Positions 34,082-45,263 of a DNA stretch of 64,000 nucleotides are shown one piece after another. Where the stretch lies: contig LUGG01000025.1 of the NCBI GenBank assembly GCA_001683735.1, positions 558,001 through 622,000 of the forward strand, given 5' to 3'. Source of the stretch: Grifola frondosa. Taxonomy: Eukaryota; Basidiomycota; Agaricomycetes; Polyporales; Grifolaceae. The notes under the pieces are model-generated. The model had not been told where the DNA came from. It saw nothing but the letters and a program-made list of their open reading frames with translations, and did no database searches. A program made the position numbers and the translations under genes. Position 1 is the first letter of the stretch. Each line of letters begins with the position of its first letter.

Positions 34082-36562
34082 AAGTGGCACACGTTGAAAG
34101 GCCTTGTACGCCCCTGTGCACCAAAGTCTGTCATCGCAAAGTTCGGCAAAATACTAACCTGTTCTCGAACAAGCCGTACGACAGCATCGCTGGGCAACAC
34201 ACATTTGATCCGCTTACTCGTTTTCGCCAGAGGTATAACGTTCAACGGTAGCCCTTCCACCTGGACAGACCGGGGGGGATTGATGAGCTCCACAAACAAC
34301 GTATCTAATACTTCACGGTTACCATTCCCAAAGTGTGCGTCCCAACCCACGACCACGCCTTCCGCCCCGTTAGTGGCACAGAGTTCAGTAGCCTCATTAT
34401 GCTTCAATAATACGGGCATGCCCTCACATAATGCCAATATTCCCGGATGATGGTCAACGAGCGAAGGGGGGACATTCCAGATCGTATTCTGAATGGTGGG
34501 ATCGATGTTGTTAGTTGTGCGAACGGGATCTACAACCATTGCCGCGTTTCGCTGCGCCTGTCGAACAGAAGAATCTGGACGTTGTGTTGCCCAATGATCC
34601 ACGGAGTGAAACCGGTGAAGTGGTTTTCCATGCGCAATGGCAAAGCTACGTACTTTATGTTCGTTTATGCCATCTCGATGATGGTTCCGGGCAGTGATGA
34701 CCGACACGTCGCGAAATTCTGGCAAAGCAAGTGTTGTGTCCCCTCTGGAGGGGTATACGCATCGCGTGCGAAACAAGTTGATGTCCGCGTCCGTGCACGC
34801 TTTCAAGCGAAGGTTGTCCAAGGCAGTCCTAAAAGTGACATCCTCAGCTGACATGCCGGCTTGACGCATATTCTTACGAAGAATAACTACGCAAGTAAAC
34901 ATCTGCCACAGGGCTTTTCCAATAGAGTTCTCTTGTGCCTTATTGGTTTGCCCGGAGCTCCAGCTTCCAATAGCGTCAGAATAAAGAGCATGAGATCCAT
35001 TCGCAGGAGGAGGAAGCTGTGCGACGTCGCCCGCCAGAATGATGCTCTTTCCGCCAAAGGGCTTCATCGGATCATTGAACGCCTTTGTCATCTGGGCGCT
35101 GATCCAATACAAGTCAGCACAACACACCATAGAAATTTCATCAAGAAAGACAAGATCAACACGATCCAGTCGCCCATGCACCTTCGAGAGCGCAGTAGCA
35201 CCAGCCGTGTTAGAGTCGCCGCCTTTGTGGCCAAACCCCAGCTGCGAGTGATATGTATTTCCATCAATCAACGATGCACTGCTTCCCGTAGGTCCCCAAA
35301 CCGCAAACCGATGTTCTTCTCGCCGGACGATTAGAAAGAACATAATCGCGAGTAACACGCGTGACTTACCCGTGCCTCCTACCCCACTGAGATGCATGTA
35401 CAACGGGTCCATGTCATGATGGTGGAGATAATACGCAGATATGTAAAACGCTCGTATTTGTTCCTCGTTCAGAGTGAACTTCTCAATGACCGTGACCAGC
35501 GTGACGATGTCCTTATCCTGTGGCCCTCGAGACGTATGTAATCCGTAAGCACTCATGGTCCTCAACTCCGCCTCACTCAGTATTCTGACGATAGGCGCGT
35601 CTTGCATGCGGTACGCTTCTTGAAACGGACCGTGAACAATAGACGCGTTAACGGTGTCTGCATGTCTTCGACCGGCCTTGCGATCGATTTCCTTTTGTTT
35701 CGCCCGGTCCACACATTCCTTCCACTTAAGCGCAGCTTGTGAAGGTCTATCAGTGACCAAACATCGCGTTTGTTCGACACGGGCAGCCAGCGCGGCGCCT
35801 GCTACTTCTGGAAGACATCCAAGCATCCGACGCATACCGTCCATTTCCGAGCGACACTTTGCAGTCCGCTTGCCGGTACCTTCAAGAGAGTTGTCGAGCA
35901 ACGAAATGATGTCTTGCTCAGTACTTCCTTCCACCACGTCTTCATAAAACCGCGGACAGACAACATCCTCGGCGCCGACATCAATCCCAGCGGGCATATC
36001 GTTTCGCATCTCATCAGCGCGCCGTTGCGAGGCAAAGTCGTCCCGCGCATCGGCGCATTCGTACAGTACGTTCATGTTTTTCATGACCTGCACGTGCTTG
36101 AAAGCAAATTCGGTGCTTTGAAAAGCTTCGTGCCATGACACATGCTCTGTCTTCAAGTCGGTCCCCACTCGCCAACCATGCGGGCAGAAGAGCATCATCA
36201 TTGTCATGCAATATTCCTCTCTGTCTCCGCAATCTCGCCGTGGTAATACTCCGCCCACAAAGTTAAGAACATACCGTTTATGGTCCGGAACGAGAACCAC
36301 CCCGTGTGTATTCCAAGACGGATGTTCTTTTTCAAAATAAAAAATGTGGTTCGCCCCTACTTCATCATCGGAATTGGGGTCACACTCGTCTTCTGGACAT
36401 GAGCTGTCATCATCCCCTTCATCGATGTCAATTCGCGTTAATGCCTTTTCGGTCGCTCGCAATGGCTGAACGTCCGTTTGTTGCAGGTAATCGTATAAGC
36501 TCCATCTTGCAAAATGAGCTGGTCTATAGCAGTAATCATTAACACGGCTCATAGGTACAATG
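34036..36562 (-). CDS. Helitron protein, PIF1-like SF1 helicase part
   Basis: Begins with the RVNDYCYRPAHFARWSLYDY block typical of the start of the Helitron helicase region, followed by an acidic insert. Walker A is LSGVGGTGKSRVL at about residue 388 of this block (near 35385 in the window). Walker B is VDLVFLDEISMV, motif III is IILAGDVAQLPPPANG, and motif VI is AMTDFGAQGRTRPFNVCHF. It would unwind DNA 5' to 3' during rolling-circle-like transposition. The open frame runs 838 codons without a stop, which argues for recent function. A three-base A run (34081-34083) has one base too many for the frame to continue into the C-terminal part. Confidence 0.88.
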
Positions 36563-36567
36563 ACCCT
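36563..36567. repeat. Target-site duplication ACCCT, left copy
   Basis: Identical to 37968-37972, flanking the LTR element. Confidence 0.92.
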
Positions 36568-36753
36568 TGTAAGACTGAGAGTTCACGACCAGCCTATGTC
36601 GAGTGTCCACAGCCTAAGATTCCAGGGATCTCGACGAGAAGTTACAAACGCATGTCGTAAGTACATCAGAACTCGCACCGACGCAGCGCACTATTCAAAC
36701 TCCGCCGGCATCTCCCGAGCTGTGGCGAAGCTCGCGCCGCCCAAACTACAACA
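36568..36753. repeat. LTR (3' LTR in transcription direction)
   Basis: 186 bp; one extra G near 36637 relative to the other LTR. Confidence 0.93.
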
Positions 36754-36807
36754 CACCCCCTCGAGCAAGCCACACAAGTGCCCGCACCCCCTCGCACCCC
36801 CTCAAAC

Positions 36808-37634
36808 TCAGAATGCAAAGCCCCCATCACTCACCACTGCCAAGCTCGCCGCGACCACCTTGTCCTCCTCCTGCTTCTTCGGCACCGCCTTGCAGAACGC
36901 ACGGATATGACCCTCCTCCCCGCAACGGAAGCACTTACGGGAAGTCACCACATGCCCGCCCCCAACCCTCGCCGCCGCCGCCACCAACGCCTCATCCTTC
37001 CCAACCGAACCCGATCCAGCAGCATCGTTGCGCCGAACCTCCTCGTTGAGCATGCGCGTGATGACGTGTGAGAGCGTAAGTTGAGCAGTGGGAGTGGCGT
37101 CAAGCGAAATGATAAAGGAATCGTATGAATCATCGAGACCCATCGTGAGCGCCAGGATCTGGTCTTCATCGTCCACGGTGACACCAGCATATTTCAGCCG
37201 GAATGCCATCTCCTTCACCCGAGAAATCCACGCCTGCATCGTCTCCCCCCTCCCTTCATCGCACGGTAGAACTGCCGGCGCAAAGCAAGACGGGTAGCAA
37301 ACCCATGCGTGCGATGCACCTCTGCAAGCGTCTTCCAGCAAATCGCAGGATCACGACTCACCAGATGAACCAGCTGTCCACCTGAAACCCTGCGCACCAT
37401 CTCCGCCCTCGCCTCTGCCATCCTGGACTTCGCCCGCTTGTCCAGCAGCTTCTGCCACCAGTCAGCAGTCTCGCTCACACTCAGGCCCTCCGGGGTATCC
37501 ACCTCCATCACAACAACGTCCCACAACTTCTTCCTAATCAGCTCCGCCTCCATCTGAATCGCCCACTCGGCATAATTGCCCTCAACAAGCAGAGGGAATG
37601 ACGTACGAGACGGGTCGTCAGCATGGTCAGACAT
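36808..37634 (-). CDS. Copia-type Gag with CCHC zinc knuckle
   Basis: Starts MSDHADDPSRTSFPLLVEGN at 37634, the usual opening of Copia gag-like (UBN2/DUF4219) proteins with NYAEWAIQMEAELIRKKLWD next. The second half reads MQAWISRVKEMAFRLKYAGV, GLDDSYDSFIISLD and LTLSHVITRMLNEEVRR, then the nucleic-acid-binding knuckle CFRCGEEGHIRAFC (CX2CX4HX4C). The stop at 36808 is 55 bp from the LTR. The two halves are out of frame by one base at the C6 run 37245-37250. The product would package element RNA in virus-like particles built with partners from an autonomous element. Confidence 0.85.
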
Positions 37635-37782
37635 GGTGGACGGTCACAGTAGAGAGCGTGAAGATAGGAGAATGTTTTCAATCCAAAAAGCAAGTACAGC
37701 CAGTAGCGCCAGCCGATGCACCACCAATCAATCCAGCCAGAGAAACAGCCCTAGCCCTGCCACGAGATATGGGATGCGTTTG

Positions 37783-37967
37783 TGTAAGACTGAGAGTTCA
37801 CGACCAGCCTATGTCGAGTGTCCACAGCCTAAGATTCCAGGGATCTCGACAGAAGTTACAAACGCATGTCGTAAGTACATCAGAACTCGCACCGACGCAG
37901 CGCACTATTCAAACTCCGCCGGCATCTCCCGAGCTGTGGCGAAGCTCGCGCCGCCCAAACTACAACA
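37783..37967. repeat. LTR (5' LTR in transcription direction)
   Basis: 185 bp, otherwise identical to 36568-36753. Confidence 0.93.
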
Positions 37968-37972
37968 ACCCT
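37968..37972. repeat. Target-site duplication ACCCT, right copy
   Basis: Matches 36563-36567. Confidence 0.92.
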
Positions 37973-39960
37973 CCCTTCTTCGACACGACAACCTTCTCTC
38001 CCACTTCCTTCTCCCCAACGAACTGAGCATCTGCAACAAAACCGGTATTGACTGCACGGTAAAAATAGGTGCGCCACATAAATGGCTTAAATCGACGATC
38101 TGTGTAATGGTCCGGGTTTCCCAATAAATACGCACAAGCCGCGGGTCCTCCCATTTCTTGCGTGGCGGTGAGTGCGTTTACGATCTTTGATATTAACCGT
38201 CGAGCGCAATCCATGCGGGAATCACCTTCTGCCTCCAACAGCGACATGTTTCGATCCAGAACTGTGCACACCGTATCAAAAAAGGTATGCGTGTTCAGGT
38301 CAGTTTTCGTAACATAGTCCGTAACATACGCAATGACCGCCTTAACTTGCGTCCCAGAAAGAAGACAAGTAACGTCAGAATTACATCTCAAAACGTACGT
38401 CAACACAGGATTGTACGTATTAATCCACGCCTCGGTTTTTTTTAAACGAATGGCTCCCGTGTCGACATCAACGACAGATTGTGGATACAGATCGCGAGGA
38501 AACCGCGCGCGACATGTCCTATGTTTACCACGCAAGCATCCCTTTTGATGCTTACGGTCATGACGATTACACACATATACCAGCTCGTCCGTTTGCTTAT
38601 ACAACTCCGTTTTCCACGCATCCAACGCTGCTTGATCCATGTCACCCTGTGGCGACACTGGCATGCACGTCGCCGGATCACGAAAGCCATCCACCTTGCG
38701 GGTGTTTGCAGAAGCACCGTCACAAATCTCAATACGCCCTGCAACCTCCTCCACCGACCCAGACAAATAATCACCCGTTTGACAAGCCTCCAACCACGCC
38801 AACAGCCGACCTCGGAAATCATCGTCGTTCAACACCCGATCCCGAATCTCCTGCGGACTGAGGCAAGAGGCGATCCAAAGCAACAAATGAAGGTGTAGCG
38901 TAAGCCGCCCTTGTGATTCAACTGTGCCGTAATATGCCTCAGTCTTCCCAAACAGCCCAGCAGATCCTGTTCCGGCTTTCAAAATATGTTCAACAAAAGC
39001 GGTAACTACCACATGAAAGAACCGAGCGCACGCGACCGGGTTGGATGCGATAGCACGTAAGCAACGCCACTGATCCGGGATCTCAGGCTGACTACACGCA
39101 AGGTCAATGCGCTCTCCACAATAATACAAACACAACGGGTGCTTGATATCTACGGGAGCAAACGTAATGAAAAATACAGGCACACCAAGCTCAATGATCA
39201 ACGATTTAATCTCATTGCGTTGATATTTGCGATTCGTGGCCGATCCTTGTACATGACATGCAACGTGATCGACAATAGACATCAGCTCGAAACATTTTTT
39301 CTCACCCTCCGATTGCGACTGTACATACTCTCCTCCACGACCACGCTCAATGAGCCCATCCAATGCAGCAGTATCGATATTGAGAATCTTATCAACCACA
39401 GCGGGAAAGTTTTTACGTGAGGTGAGCAGGTAACCGCCATGGGTGCTCGACCTGATCTGTTCATGATTGAATACCATCAGTGGAAAACACTTGTCTGTCT
39501 GAAAGCGGCGATCCCCATACATCAACAAATGGCGCACATGCGTGATTCGGTCCAAGCGGGTGCGAATATGTCTGTTCTCAAATCCACCCAATCCATACGG
39601 GAATAACCACGGAAACATACCTGGAAACAGAGCAGGGTTATGATAAATTGACTGTGGCTCTAATTCATGTCCGTATGCCAACACTCGTCCCCCGCTTTCA
39701 AAATGACGCAGCGCCGTACTGATCTTCTGCTCGTAGCTCAGACCCGCAAATTCCGTGCCCGTCAGACCGTGTATGGCAAACGAACACTGGCCCTCCTCCG
39801 TTCCTTTCTCTCCTTGCAAATCGTGCACTGACATACTTTCCGCAGGTGCACCGTCCTCAGACATGTGGTGAACTATACAAACCGGAGCCTCCCCATCTGC
39901 GTAAGTGGCAAGGTTCGCCATTGAAACCTCAACATCGCCATAGTCTGCATGATTGTTCCG
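37968..39960 (-). CDS. Helitron protein, HUH-type Rep part
   Basis: Continues from the N-terminal part through HADYGDVEVSMANLATYADG once one T is added at 39971-39974. It then has the Helitron-like N-terminal domain: NPALFPGMFPWLFPYGLGGF, FPLMVFNHEQIRSS, and a region with LGVPVFFITFAPVDIKHPL. The HUH motif is RLTLHLHLLLW (near 38880). The two catalytic tyrosines are in VIAYVTDYVTKTDL (near 38305-38330), spaced four residues apart as in Y2 Reps. The protein would nick and join single strands during transposition. The frame is open for over 650 codons until the retrotransposon LTR. Confidence 0.9.
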
Positions 39961-39968
39961 TAGCCAAA

Positions 39969-41294
39969 TTAAAACTCATAGACCACCCGACGCCGAACGA
40001 CGAACGGTGTACGTCGCATGTCCGCAGGCATAGGAGGACACGAGCCCACAAACAGAATTGCGAGACAATCGTCTAATTCCTGTCTCGGCGGAGGCAAAAC
40101 CTCGAACACCTTCGCAACCGGCTGGGCAAACATTATCGCGTTGGCACACATCTTACGTTGACCTTTGTTTACCTTCGTGACAAAAAAATTGTGTCTGACC
40201 TTCGCTATCACGAGCCTCTCTAAAAAATTCGCCTCTTTAAGCACATCTGGCACCTCACCCAGCCACAATCCGTTCGCCAGCGATTCTTTGGGGAGCTTAT
40301 GCCGCTTTATAACGTTAGCGCACGTCGCACACACATCCACCCGGTCGTCCGCCCCCTTTCCTACAGTGATAGGTCCATACAAAATAGGTCCTTCCAATTC
40401 ATGACTACATTCGCTACGACTCTGACGCTCTGCCTTAGTCGTGCCTTCCCCTTCCCGTTTTAAAACATCGACATCAAGTTCGCCCAACCGTACTTGCCGC
40501 AACAGCTTCATAATGACCAACCGGCCACACACTACGCAAACCCGCTCTCCGACCTTCTCCGGTACAAAAGAATCACACCATCCAGCAATGAGTTCTGCAT
40601 TCTCGCGGGTACTGAGAGGTTTAGGTGGAAATTGAGTGGGTGCGCATGACGGACTCCCTGTTGTCGGACAACGCTTGCGTATGTAATGAACACGGAACCG
40701 TGTAAATGAGTTCACACATTGTAAGTTACAAGCATGTTCCTCAAACGCTGTACGAATACCGTCCAATGAACGCCGCTGTCTAGGAAGAGACACATGATGA
40801 ACTCGAGCTAACGCCCCCAACGACCGCGCGGACAGGCGAACAACTAAAGTGCTCAGGGGCACATCAAACACAACCTCGTCAGCAACGGGTCGGTACAACG
40901 GCCATTCCTGAGGCAAAATGCATCCCAAAAATTCATACCAGTGCTCTTTCCTTTCTGGCACAATGCCCGCCTTCACAGGCAAGTGAACCATTTCCACTGG
41001 CCGAAACGCACCTCGGCGTGAACCTGCATCCCCCGTGTGAAATTTATCCACGTTCTCCAAGCGTACATCTGCCATGGGTTCAGCCATGGCCGCGTCAATT
41101 TTCACAAACGGCAGGTCACCCACAGGTGCCTCCTGACATAACACAGGACCACTCGAACACAACATATTACTATGCGCGCAAGAGATGAGCAGGTGTACAA
41201 CCACGCAAACGGGCCCATTATCACATACCTCGCTTGTACGCAGACAACGTTTGGGATGACAGCAAGAGATAGAATTCGGGGTACGCAGCTGCAC
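39969..41294 (-). CDS. Helitron protein, N-terminal zinc-binding part
   Basis: Start uncertain; the frame opens at 41294. It contains RVCVVCGRLV...DVCATCANVIKRHKLP, a CxxC...CxxC zinc-finger-like module, then SLANGLWLGEVPDVL, LERLVIAKVRHNFFVTKVNK, AKVFEVLPPPRQELDDCLAI and MRRTPFVVRRRVVYEF. These blocks are the conserved lead-in to agaricomycete Helitron Reps. The TAA after YEF is removed by adding one T to the T4 run (plus-strand AAAA 39971-39974), which restores the continuation LIWLRNNHADYGD. Confidence 0.8.
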   Translation of the reverse strand: MQLRTPNSISCCHPKRCLRTSEVCDNGPVCVVVHLLISCAHSNMLCSSGPVLCQEAPVGDLPFVKIDAAMAEPMADVRLENVDKFHTGDAGSRRGAFRPVEMVHLPVKAGIVPERKEHWYEFLGCILPQEWPLYRPVADEVVFDVPLSTLVVRLSARSLGALARVHHVSLPRQRRSLDGIRTAFEEHACNLQCVNSFTRFRVHYIRKRCPTTGSPSCAPTQFPPKPLSTRENAELIAGWCDSFVPEKVGERVCVVCGRLVIMKLLRQVRLGELDVDVLKREGEGTTKAERQSRSECSHELEGPILYGPITVGKGADDRVDVCATCANVIKRHKLPKESLANGLWLGEVPDVLKEANFLERLVIAKVRHNFFVTKVNKGQRKMCANAIMFAQPVAKVFEVLPPPRQELDDCLAILFVGSCPPMPADMRRTPFVVRRRVVYEF

Positions 41295-41508
41295 ACGGCG
41301 TGGTTAATGCAAATGATGGCAATCGAGTTTGCGTTCAGGTACTCACGACTCGCGGTTATCGTTAGCGGTGTGGTTCGTTGAGCGGGGCCAAATGAGGGGT
41401 GAGTTTTGCTGTGCCTCTCTCCTAAGAGGTGGAATGCGGATAGGCTCGAAAAGGGTGATCGTCCAACAAAAAGTCACGTGTGCTCAGCAGGTTTTCGCTG
41501 TCTCATAA

Positions 41509-41527
41509 CCGATTCCGGGGGAATCGG
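41509..41527. other. Perfect hairpin, candidate Helitron end structure
   Basis: CCGATTCC-GGG-GGAATCGG, an 8-bp stem with a 3-nt loop. CTAG follows on the plus strand near 41548-41551. It lies about 215 bp outside the Helitron open frame. Confidence 0.4.
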
Positions 41528-43568
41528 AAACAGCCACAATTGGCAGTTCTAGACATTCAGCGGGGAAAATGATACAGATAACTATTGTCGGCGATGTCGT
41601 TCTAAAAAAGCACAAGCGACGACAGTGAGTGCACCGCTAGTCAATACACGAATAGACTGCCATCGCGAAACTAAAATACGCCGAACTACACTTAAAACCC
41701 AGGAATGTGACCCGTCTAGAAGCGTGAATGGCAAGCCCCAGCACAGTACAACTGAGAAACTCCAACCGCGCCAATCCTTGCGGCCGCCACAACTCGTAAG
41801 CTACATCCAAGCACGACGTGCAGGGGCTGTAATCATGTCCGAGTGGTGAGACGCTAGGAAAGATGGGGATAGTCGTCCTGCAGCAGAACGGTGGAAGGTG
41901 AGACCGCAGAAAGAAACGAATGCAGGGAATGAGTACTCACCGAGCAAACAGCTTGTTTTTATATAGGACTCGCTGGCCATGATCAGGTGCCAGCTGCAAG
42001 AACTGGGACAATTTATTCCGCCTACCGAACAGGCTTTCGCCACACCACAAGGGCGCCGTGGTATAGGTAGGGATTGATCTAATCCGCGTGTTCCCAAGCA
42101 GGGAAGTAGAATCAGCTCAAGGCGGCGATTGATGCGGCGTCACAAGGGTTTGCGACCAAATAAAGAAATCATATCTACTTATCGACCAGTTGCGATTAAT
42201 GAACGACTAGTTCCCAGAGAAATCGGAGACGGATCATAATCCTGAAGATTAGCGGAACCGAATGAGCTCCAGAACTGTGTATTTGTGGTATAGGCATAAC
42301 CACCTAAGGAGCTGTCGGTTGTCATAAGTCGGCATTTGGCTCTTCCTTTCCTCACCAGAATGGCTGGAAGTCGAAGAGAAAATCGGAGAAATCATGAAAC
42401 AAAGAACAGATAGCGCTTCTGTGAACTAGCAGGTGATGGACGCTGCCGACTGATAGATATGAATAGGTATGGCAATCTACATGAACGGGCCATACAACGT
42501 TACAGGCGGAACTTACCATTTAATGACATTCATAGATCTGCATTTAAAATGAATTACAGGGAGCTCCCCGACATATTAGTGTCCACAAGGGCGAAGGCAA
42601 TTGTAGTCATCTTTTCCAAGCCGTTCTACGTGGGTATGTTCAATAAGCAATCGGCTAGATAGTATCAATGAAGCACAGAGCGGCAATGTGATGCTTGCCG
42701 TATCGCTACAGCTCTATGCATCCATTCCCATTGCTCATTGCAAAAATAGTCACTGTTCTTTGCGGGAGAAGCATTTAAATTATATTGGTCCACACAAGGA
42801 GACCAGATGAACATACCTAGAAGTAGTCTGACTCCGCATCTTCATGAAAACCATGAATTCATATCCTGTAGTAGCCACACGCTTCGTCTACGGCAGTAGA
42901 GCACTACTGAAGAACGGGTAGATGTGACCAGAAGAAACATCGCTAGCGATGGAAGATTTTCTTTAGGAAGGTGGCAGCCCTGGCTTTACAAGTGCGTCGG
43001 AAAGATGCCACCTGTTCTGTCCGCAACCCGAGAGTCTAACGAGCGTAGCTGTACCTTGTCTAGGAAGCGGAGACCTTCCTATGACGCTAATCCGAGCAGC
43101 ATGCAGCGGTCTTACTGCTGTGGCGGTAATGAAGGGAATCGCTCCACAACGAGACATTTCTCTGAACCACGAGCGGGTAAAAAGCAGGACGACAACGGAC
43201 ACGGCGACCCGCGGTACCTGGCCAGCCTGATGGTCGAAATGGAATGAACGGTAGTATTATTCAACTTTGAGACAGTGGCAAGATACAATAGTGCGTTCGA
43301 TACAAGACTGCGAGAGCTGAGACAGTGTAGAGAACACCGGAAGCAACGACAACGATGGCTTTCGCCGTCAAAATCCAAGTCCTCCTCGTCGTCCGACTCT
43401 GCGAGGTCGGACCCCGAGTAGTAGTGTTACACGCTTGTGGCACCACCGCGGTCCGCTGTCAGCACGGGCGCGCGCCTGCTTCAAACTTGACTCAACGTTG
43501 TACTCCTCGTTCCCCTCTCATCCCCTCTGCGTCGTCCATCTCTCTCATCACCGCCGTCGCCAACAAAC
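41528..43568. other. Intergenic; no gene recognised
   Basis: Several 60-100 codon frames on both strands, none with a recognisable product. The last ~250 bp form the 5' region of the pyruvate carrier gene and are pyrimidine-rich near the ATG. Confidence 0.4.
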
Positions 43569-44260
43569 ATGTCTGGAGCAGCAGCATCTGCGGGAGCCTC
43601 CCGGTTTCAATCTTTTATGAACCACCCTGCAGGTACGACGCCGTCCCTCGAGCTGATCTGCGTCTGACCAATATGGGCCCTCTACGCACTCAACCTCTTC
43701 TACAGGTCCCAAAACTGTGTTCTTCTGGGCGCCGCTTATGAAGTGGTGTCTCGTCGCTGCGGGCTTGAAGGACCTCTCGCGCCCGGCTGAGAAACTGAGT
43801 GTTTCGCAGAACCTTGGTATGTCATGCGCTCTTTCGCCTGCAGTCAGAACTGGGATCAATCCTCTGCGTCGATTGGCTATTGGTTTCCCCTTTACGTATT
43901 GACGGCCATTCTGATCATATCGAGATGTAGCTCTCGCTGCGACCGGATTCATCTGGGTGCGGTATTCCCTCGTCATCATCCCCGTCAATTACAGTCTTGC
44001 TGCCGTGAGTATCGCCTCTTCTTAGGTCACTGTTTACCTTAAACATCTGCAGGTCAACTTCTTTGTCGGTTCGACAGGGCTGGGTCAGCTGGGTAGAATT
44101 TGGTAGTATGTTCACCATTCTTTCCTGTTTGTGGACCTCTGCTCATGTCATGTTACCTCAGCTACCAGCGTACGCAAACAGACCCCGTCGGAGCAATATT
44201 TGGCTCGGCTGCCACTGCTGCCCCAGCTCAAAAGACGCCTACCATCCCCCGACGGCGTGA
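43569..44260 (+). CDS. MPC2: Mitochondrial pyruvate carrier subunit (MPC2-like)
   Basis: Inner-membrane subunit of the pyruvate carrier that feeds pyruvate to the matrix. Exons: 43569-43632, 43706-43816, 43931-44004, 44052-44101 and 44162-44260, all GT-AG with consistent phases. It reads MSGAAASAGASRFQSFMNHP, PKTVFFWAPLMKWCLVAAGL, DLSRPAEKLSVSQNLALAAT, GFIWVRYSLVIIPVNYSLAA and VNFFVGSTGLGQLGRI, the full MPC core with its helices and the RPAEKLS signature. The tail is rich in Ala/Pro. The stop at 44258-44260 requires one more C in the C5 run 44246-44250; otherwise the frame would run on to 44558. Length about 130 residues, normal for the family. Confidence 0.92.
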
Positions 44261-44960
44261 GCGGGAGATAGATGATTTCATAGACCTATTATTACATTAC
44301 TCATCTTTATTGACATGCTATGTTGTTGTCGGTCCGGCTAGAGCCGTATTCACGCCGAGCCATATCATGCACGTCGTCCTCGATCGCGTGCAAAACTTTC
44401 ATTCCGGCTGCTGGTTGGTACCACAGACTGTCCCCTTCACCTCACGGATCTTGAACCTAGTGCATGCTGTTTGCTCGCCACGACTCCCGCAAGGATGTCC
44501 ACTTGCCACCATTCTCTCCGGTGGGACACGTCTTGATCTTTCCACACATTTCTATTAATACCCCAGGTTACTGAAGGGGACATCACGAGGTGCACTCTTG
44601 TCCTTCAACACTTTCTCACTTGATCGGACTCGAGCGCCATCCCAACCCCGCACAAGCTCCGCAAAGAAGGAGGATGCCTCAAAATACCATAACAAGTCTC
44701 AGCGTCTGCTATTTAGGGGTTGCAGCTTGGGAACGGTGGTAAAAGCATCTCGACAGTTCGCAAGCTGATAGCACAGAAGATGTGATTACGAATCTCGAAT
44801 ATGGCCGCATAAGACCCTCTCGATCCCAAAAATCAGGTTCTCAAAAAAAAATACAAAGTCTGGACTGGGTATCGGTATCGATGCAAACCTCCCGAAAGCA
44901 GAAGACACATGAGTCCCCAACTCGAACTCGTAGCCGAAGGGGAAATATACGTACCAACAT
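44261..44960. other. Intergenic; no gene recognised
   Basis: Probable 3' untranslated DNA of the pyruvate carrier gene and of the secreted-peptide gene. No other signal. Confidence 0.4.
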
Positions 44961-45263
44961 TCACGGCGTGGGTGCAAGGATGGCGGCAGCGCACGCGGCA
45001 TGGCATACGCCTTGCGCGGCGTTTGCACGCCAGGATTGCAGCGGGCGTCCCGACGCCCGCTGTCACCGTCCCGAACGTAAATCCGGCGCCTGCATAGCAC
45101 GCCACAGCTAAGGCGTTGCATCCTTATGCGCGCTGAGTAACTGGATTGTGCGTGAACGCTGAGAGATGGGTGTACCTGACTGGCAGATCCCATAGGCAAG
45201 CAGTCCGGCGTTAGCGGAAGTGAGCGCGCAGAGGACAACGGAAGTAATGGCGAGGAGCTTCAT
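44961..45263 (-). CDS. Small secreted cysteine-rich protein, copy 1
   Basis: Two exons (45263-45176 and 45122-44961). Exon 1 is a signal peptide, MKLLAITSVVLCALTSANA, followed by GLLAYGICQS. The mature part reads GCNALAVACYAGAGFTFGTV, TAGVGTPAAILACNAAQGVC and HAACAAAILAPTP, about 82 residues in total. One A too many in the TTT/AAA run 45022-45024 breaks the annotated frame. The pattern (GICQxGCN, CYAGAGFTFGTVTAG, C...C) is that of fungal proteins labelled zygote-specific-like; their function is unknown. Its paralogue lies 1.3 kb downstream on the same strand. Confidence 0.8.

Larger units (their letters stand above)
36568..37967 (-). mobile_element. Young gag-only LTR retrotransposon (TR-GAG type, Copia-like)
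   Basis: 1400 bp with two LTRs of 186 and 185 bp that differ by one G. Each LTR runs TGTAAGACTGAGAG...CTACAACA on the plus strand, so it has TG...CA ends in both readings. ACCCT flanks both sides. In transcription direction (minus) the 5' LTR is 37967-37783 and the 3' LTR 36753-36568; a GAGGGGG purine tract sits just before the 3' LTR. It encodes only a gag protein and no reverse transcriptase, so it needs enzymes from a full-length relative. It interrupts the Helitron gene between Rep and helicase. Confidence 0.93.
32724..41294 (-). mobile_element. Helitron core: one large Rep/helicase gene split by a retrotransposon
   Basis: Four minus-strand blocks line up end to end as one agaricomycete Helitron protein: zinc-finger N-terminus (41294-39969), HUH Rep (39921-37968), PIF1-like helicase (36562-34082) and the helicase end plus extra C-terminal domain (34080-32724). 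One-base frame breaks separate them at AAAA 39971-39974 and AAA 34081-34083, and near the retrotransposon target site. The retrotransposon occupies 36568-37967. All key catalytic motifs are present, so the element was probably active recently. True element ends are not established; a hairpin at 41509-41527 is one candidate. Confidence 0.85.

Noticed and set aside
36568..37967. LTR pair considered as a solo duplication of host sequence
   Set aside because: TG...CA ends, a perfect 5-bp target duplication, a purine tract and a gag gene between them show a retrotransposon.
38333..38898. Plus-strand frames inside the Rep region
   Set aside because: Shadows of the Helitron Rep, which has the HUH and double-Tyr motifs on the minus strand.
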